DNA of 38,928 bases from the NCBI GenBank assembly GCA_021774625.1, contig JAJFIV010000022.1:1-38928 (forward strand). The letters run 5' to 3'. The DNA comes from Alphaproteobacteria bacterium. GTDB taxonomy: Bacteria; Pseudomonadota; Alphaproteobacteria; Sphingomonadales; JAKSBY01. Positions 36,186-38,928 of the stretch are shown here, in pieces. The notes below the pieces were generated by a model. The model had not been told where the DNA came from, ran no database searches, and worked only from the letters and a program-made list of their open reading frames with translations. The position numbers and the translations under genes were made by a program. The number at the start of each line of letters is the position of its first letter. Position 1 is the stretch's first letter.

Positions 36186-36726
36186 CTGCGCGCTCCCCTG
36201 TCCTTTCGTCGACAATGGCGTCAATCTGATCCTGATGTAGGCCGAACTTGCCCCGCCGCTCCTCACCTGAATAGGGAATGCTGCGGCGGCGGCGGTCAGG
36301 CCCCACATAATTTTCCGTTTCCACAAACTCACGTTTCTTAAACAGGGCAGAATCCAGCTTTGCCATCACCTGATGCGGCGACATCGGTTTTGCGACAATT
36401 TCGGTGACGCCGTTATCCCGTGCGGCAACAATTTTGCGGATATCCGTGTGGCCGGTGCAAAGAATAATCGGCAGTGAGCGATCAGGGCTTTCCTGGCCGC
36501 AGCGGATAAATCTGGCAAAGCTCAGTTCTTTTTTGTCCATGCTCAGCCAATCAAGGAGCAGGCAGTCCGGCTTGGCATGCTTGATGTCCTGCAGAGCCTG
36601 TTCCGCCGTGTGGGTTATAATTATTTTTTCAAAATCAAATGAAATGAGAATCGCTTCGAGCAGTTTTGCCATAAAGGCGTCTTCATCCAGAATCACGGCG
36701 GAATATGACTGAAAAAGCGGCGGCAT
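36178..36726 (-). CDS. Single-domain response regulator with basic tail
   Basis: The protein has 182 residues. A receiver domain spans about residues 8-125: acidic pocket Asp14/Asp16 (VILDEDAF), phosphoacceptor Asp59 (LLLDW), switch Thr91 (LCTGHTD) and Lys113 (VAKPMSP). The tail has NYVGPDRRRRSIPYSGEERR, a basic motif repeatedly seen behind receivers in alphaproteobacteria, and no DNA-binding domain. It probably acts by protein contact. The overlapping HPt-like gene is the obvious partner. The kinase is not in the window. Confidence 0.85.
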   Translation of the reverse strand: MPPLFQSYSAVILDEDAFMAKLLEAILISFDFEKIIITHTAEQALQDIKHAKPDCLLLDWLSMDKKELSFARFIRCGQESPDRSLPIILCTGHTDIRKIVAARDNGVTEIVAKPMSPHQVMAKLDSALFKKREFVETENYVGPDRRRRSIPYSGEERRGKFGLHQDQIDAIVDERTGERADG

Positions 36727-36869
36727 AGCAAATCTCGAACAATATCCAGGCGAAAGCTTTATCTTGCATGCAACTTTAGCCGCAAAGAACGATAAGAAAG
36801 TTAACGCGGTAAAATTTTACAGACTACACTGCTGTATCGTTGCGGAAAAACCGCCCGGCACGGTTCCCG

Positions 36870-37667
36870 TCACTTCATTATTTTCTCGACCGCGCGCCCT
36901 GCCATTACTTTTATCAGATGCGCCCGATATTCTGCCGAGGCATGGAGGTCGGTATTGAATTCATCGGGAGTAATTTTGACGGTTTTGACAGAATCGGGCG
37001 CCAGGCTTCCGCCAAACGCTTCTTCCATTTCCGTTATCCGAAAGACGCAGGAGCCCGCGCCTGTCACCGCTACACGCACCCCCTCGTCCATATCGGCGAC
37101 AAACACGCCAACGATGGCATAGCGTGAAACCGGATTGGGAAATTTCGCATAGGCCGCCCGCTTCGGAATGGGAAAACGGACAGCCGTGATAATCTCGCCT
37201 TCGTCCAGCGCCGTTTCAAACATCCCGGTGAAAAAATCATCCGCCGCGATCTCCCGCCGGTCCGTGACAATCACGGCCTTAAGGCCAAGAACCCCCGCCG
37301 GATAGTCGGCCGCGGGGTCATTATTGGCGATGGAACCGCCAAGGGTGCCGCGGTTGCGCACCTGCGGATTACCAATTCCTCCCGCCAAATCCGCCAAAGC
37401 AGGAATTTTCGCCCTGATTTCCGGAGAAGCGGCAACATCGGCATGGCGGGTCATTGCACCAATGATCACACAATCTTCTTTCGTGTCGATACCCTGCAAA
37501 TCGGGAATAGCGGCAAGATCCACCAGATCGCTGGGTGATGCCAGCCGTAATTTCAACGCCGGGATCAGGGTCATGCCGCCCGCGATATAAACGCCGTCGT
37601 CGGCCTTCTCATAATGCCGCGCGGCATCCTGTATGTTTTTTGCTTTATGATAATCGAACCGGTACAT
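36870..37667 (-). CDS. FAD-binding medium subunit of a molybdenum hydroxylase (CoxM/XdhB-like)
   Basis: The protein has 265 residues. The FAD-binding PCMH-type domain has YIAGGMTLIPALKLRLASPS (about 27-46) and GNPQVRNRGTLGGSIANNDP (about 98-117), the two flavin motifs of this family. A C-terminal CO-dehydrogenase-flavoprotein domain follows. The subunit passes electrons from the [2Fe-2S] subunit to the acceptor. It starts two bases after the small-subunit gene. The large, molybdopterin-binding subunit normally completes the set, but no such gene lies on either side. Confidence 0.9.
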   Translation of the reverse strand: MYRFDYHKAKNIQDAARHYEKADDGVYIAGGMTLIPALKLRLASPSDLVDLAAIPDLQGIDTKEDCVIIGAMTRHADVAASPEIRAKIPALADLAGGIGNPQVRNRGTLGGSIANNDPAADYPAGVLGLKAVIVTDRREIAADDFFTGMFETALDEGEIITAVRFPIPKRAAYAKFPNPVSRYAIVGVFVADMDEGVRVAVTGAGSCVFRITEMEEAFGGSLAPDSVKTVKITPDEFNTDLHASAEYRAHLIKVMAGRAVEKIMK

Positions 37668-37669
37668 AA

Positions 37670-38140
37670 TTATTCCGCCATTTCCCTTGCGCCCGCCTCG
37701 ATGGCCGCCACGATATTATGATAGCCGGTACAGCGGCAGAAATTGCCTTCCAGTTCCTTGCGGATGACCGGTTTGTCCGGGACGCCGTGACGGGCGACGA
37801 TGCCGAGAGCCGCCATCACCATCCCCGGGGTGCAAAAGCCGCACTGCAGGCCATGATATTCTTGAAAGGCCCTTTGCATGGGATGAAGCCGGTCGCCATC
37901 CGCCAGGCCTTCAATGGTCACAATCTCCGCAGCGTCCGCCTGAACGGCGAGAACAGCGCAGGCCTTAACCGGCGCACCATCCATATGGATGGTGCAGGCG
38001 CCGCACTGGGCGGTGTCGCAGCCGATATGGGTCCCGGTCAGCCCCAGATCTTCCCTGAGAAAGTCGGCAAGCAGCCGGTCCGGTTGAACCGAGGCGGTTG
38101 TCTTTTTACCGTTCACAGTCATTGCAATGTCGATGGGCAT
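37670..38140 (-). CDS. [2Fe-2S] small subunit of a molybdenum hydroxylase (CoxS/XdhC-like)
   Basis: The protein has 156 residues from the ATG at 38140, preceded by AGGAAAGG; the in-frame ATG at 38173 is less likely. The plant-type cluster is held by Cys41, Cys46, Cys49 and Cys61 (GCDTAQCGACTIHMDG). The second cluster domain has HGLQCGFCTPGMVMAA and GNFCRCTGYHNIVAAIE. The protein transfers electrons from the molybdenum centre to the flavin subunit. It is first of the two-gene unit; a tandem 18-base repeat lies just upstream. Confidence 0.93.
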   Translation of the reverse strand: MPIDIAMTVNGKKTTASVQPDRLLADFLREDLGLTGTHIGCDTAQCGACTIHMDGAPVKACAVLAVQADAAEIVTIEGLADGDRLHPMQRAFQEYHGLQCGFCTPGMVMAALGIVARHGVPDKPVIRKELEGNFCRCTGYHNIVAAIEAGAREMAE

Positions 38141-38175
38141 ACCGAGCCTTTCCTGTTTTGCGCCGTTCCTCATTT

Positions 38176-38214
38176 ATAAAAAGCGATACCTGCTTCATAA
38201 AAAGCGATACCTGC
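38176..38214. repeat. Tandem 18-base repeat upstream of the small subunit
   Basis: ATAAAAAGCGATACCTGC occurs at 38176-38193 and again at 38197-38214, a period of 21 bases or two helical turns. It lies 36-74 bases before the hydroxylase start codon, where a regulator or promoter would be expected. Seen directly; an operator role is inferred. Confidence 0.55.
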
Positions 38215-38499
38215 GAAAAATATCCGCAGGATCAATACAGGAGTTTAGGCTCTGTGCATAATCTATCAAGCCCCAGATTGCCAAAAAATAACATCTCGTT
38301 GAAGTCAGGACCCCAAGAATCAAAGCGTTGCCGGTGCTCAGGGCTGGAAGTCATCGGTAAAGATACGCCGGCTAATTTCCTCGATAAACTATACCATTGG
38401 TTGCAATTTGTGAATTTAATATACTAATAATACTCTATATTCCCCTAAATACTGTAAAAGCGCAACCTTGTGAACCAGGAATAGAATAAATAAGCTTTT
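38215..38499. other. AT-rich gene-free stretch
   Basis: About 285 bases with no credible gene. One plus-strand frame ends in readable but unrecognised sequence (LEVIGKDTPANFLDKLYHW) without a start or ribosome site. Confidence 0.45.
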
Positions 38500-38530
38500 T
38501 TGACAATAGTTTTGCTTATTCACTTTTAAT
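38500..38530 (+). promoter_or_regulatory. Candidate promoter of the right-edge gene
   Basis: A perfect TTGACA (38500-38505) is followed after 19 bases by TTTAAT (38525-38530). The spacing is long. The leader of about 100 bases contains a CCCCA/TGGGG hairpin near 38553-38569. Confidence 0.35.
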
Positions 38531-38640
38531 TAAATTTTTCCCTCTACTTATCTCCCCATGTCCATTGGGGGACGTGACTTTGAACAGATTGTTCATATGT
38601 TCGTAGGACACATTGGCAAAACAATGTGCAGGTAAGTAAT

Positions 38641-38928
38641 ATGATGAATTCAGGCAGGCATCCAATGGCAAACACGCCCGGTGCCGGAAAATCAGACAAC
38701 AGACAAATCAAGCGGCCACAAGGAAATTTTTTAAAACTAGCGGTCCGGACAACGATCCTGTCAGGGTTTCTGCTGGGTGCAGCTTCGGCCCAATCGCAGG
38801 AAGTTACGGGGTCGCGGGTTGATGATTTGGAGCGCCGTCTGGAGGAGGCTTTATCTCTGATCGGGGCGCTGCAGGGGGAGATTGCGGGATTGAAGGTCGA
38901 CCGCTCTTCCGGTTCGGCCGGCGCTGGC
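38641..38928 (+). CDS. Exported coiled-coil protein, N-terminal fragment (runs off right edge)
   Basis: 96 codons are visible. After a basic, polar leader of about 32 residues comes a hydrophobic stretch (KLAVRTTILSGFLLGAASAQ, about 34-53) that looks like a signal peptide ending ASAQS. A short heptad-like helix follows (DLERRLEEALSLIGALQGEI), then a Ser/Gly/Ala-rich stretch. A coiled coil right after the signal peptide occurs in several porins and surface proteins, so an outer-membrane protein is possible. The family cannot be fixed from this piece. The long leader suggests that an internal Met (residue 9) might be the start. Confidence 0.6.
   Translation, partial: MMNSGRHPMANTPGAGKSDNRQIKRPQGNFLKLAVRTTILSGFLLGAASAQSQEVTGSRVDDLERRLEEALSLIGALQGEIAGLKVDRSSGSAGAG

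Overview
The window looks like chromosomal DNA of an alphaproteobacterium. The signs are the carA-carB-greA block, a GatB/YqeY-dnaG-rpoD macromolecular-synthesis cluster, a BolA/monothiol-glutaredoxin pair, MsrPQ, a DUF2336-like sensor protein, and a small receiver protein with a basic tail typical of that class. I cannot place it to genus. Coding density is high. Most genes are moderately GC-rich, but AT-rich patches at about 1-790, 5980-6090, 17165-17400 and 38170-38640 stand out and coincide with repeats or mobile DNA.

Layout. 1-790: start of an IS110-family transposase (minus, runs off the left edge), a hairpin-rich leader and an AT-rich secreted protein of unknown function. 1225-4947 (plus): TonB-C lipoprotein, DUF4168 protein, SlyD-like FKBP isomerase, cupin and a double beta-propeller protein. 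5039-5247: pirin remnant ending in a mobile-element end that also supplies the stop codon of a minus-strand XRE-cupin regulator. 6165-8845: patatin-like lipase, divergent from a CDF metal exporter overlapping a beta-carbonic anhydrase. 8976-16390: FecA-like TonB receptor with a Fur-like site, AlaX tRNA-editing protein, a membrane-anchored sugar dehydrogenase-cytochrome c fusion and a BtuB-like receptor. 16512-19308 (plus): BolA, Grx4, MsrP, MsrQ. 19531-24035 (minus): DUF2336/PAS protein, DUF3088 protein, 2-Cys peroxiredoxin, thioredoxin reductase and LysR regulator, a redox-defence run. Then come an Lrp regulator (plus), greA, carB and carA (minus), and GatB/YqeY, dnaG, rpoD (plus). Last are a receiver protein with an HPt-like partner, two of the three subunits of a molybdenum hydroxylase (minus), and the start of an exported coiled-coil protein running off the right edge.

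The most interesting non-gene signals are these. (1) A probable minus-strand small RNA at 19266-19431 has two hairpin loops displaying anti-Shine-Dalgarno CUCCUCCC-type sequence and ends in a perfect UUCG-loop terminator that overlaps the 3' end of msrQ. (2) A DUF559 nuclease gene flanked on both sides by palindromic REP-like pairs is inserted, in opposite orientation, between carA and carB. (3) A 162-bp MITE-like element with about 33-bp inverted ends sits at a TA inside an arm of another REP pair; a solitary copy of its end lies at the pirin remnant. (4) A palindrome centred on AGAATATTCT recurs four times, only between genes.

Functionally the region mixes housekeeping operons (pyrimidine/arginine precursor synthesis, replication priming, the main sigma factor) with iron and envelope functions and with thiol or methionine redox repair. 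The repeats lie almost entirely in the gaps.
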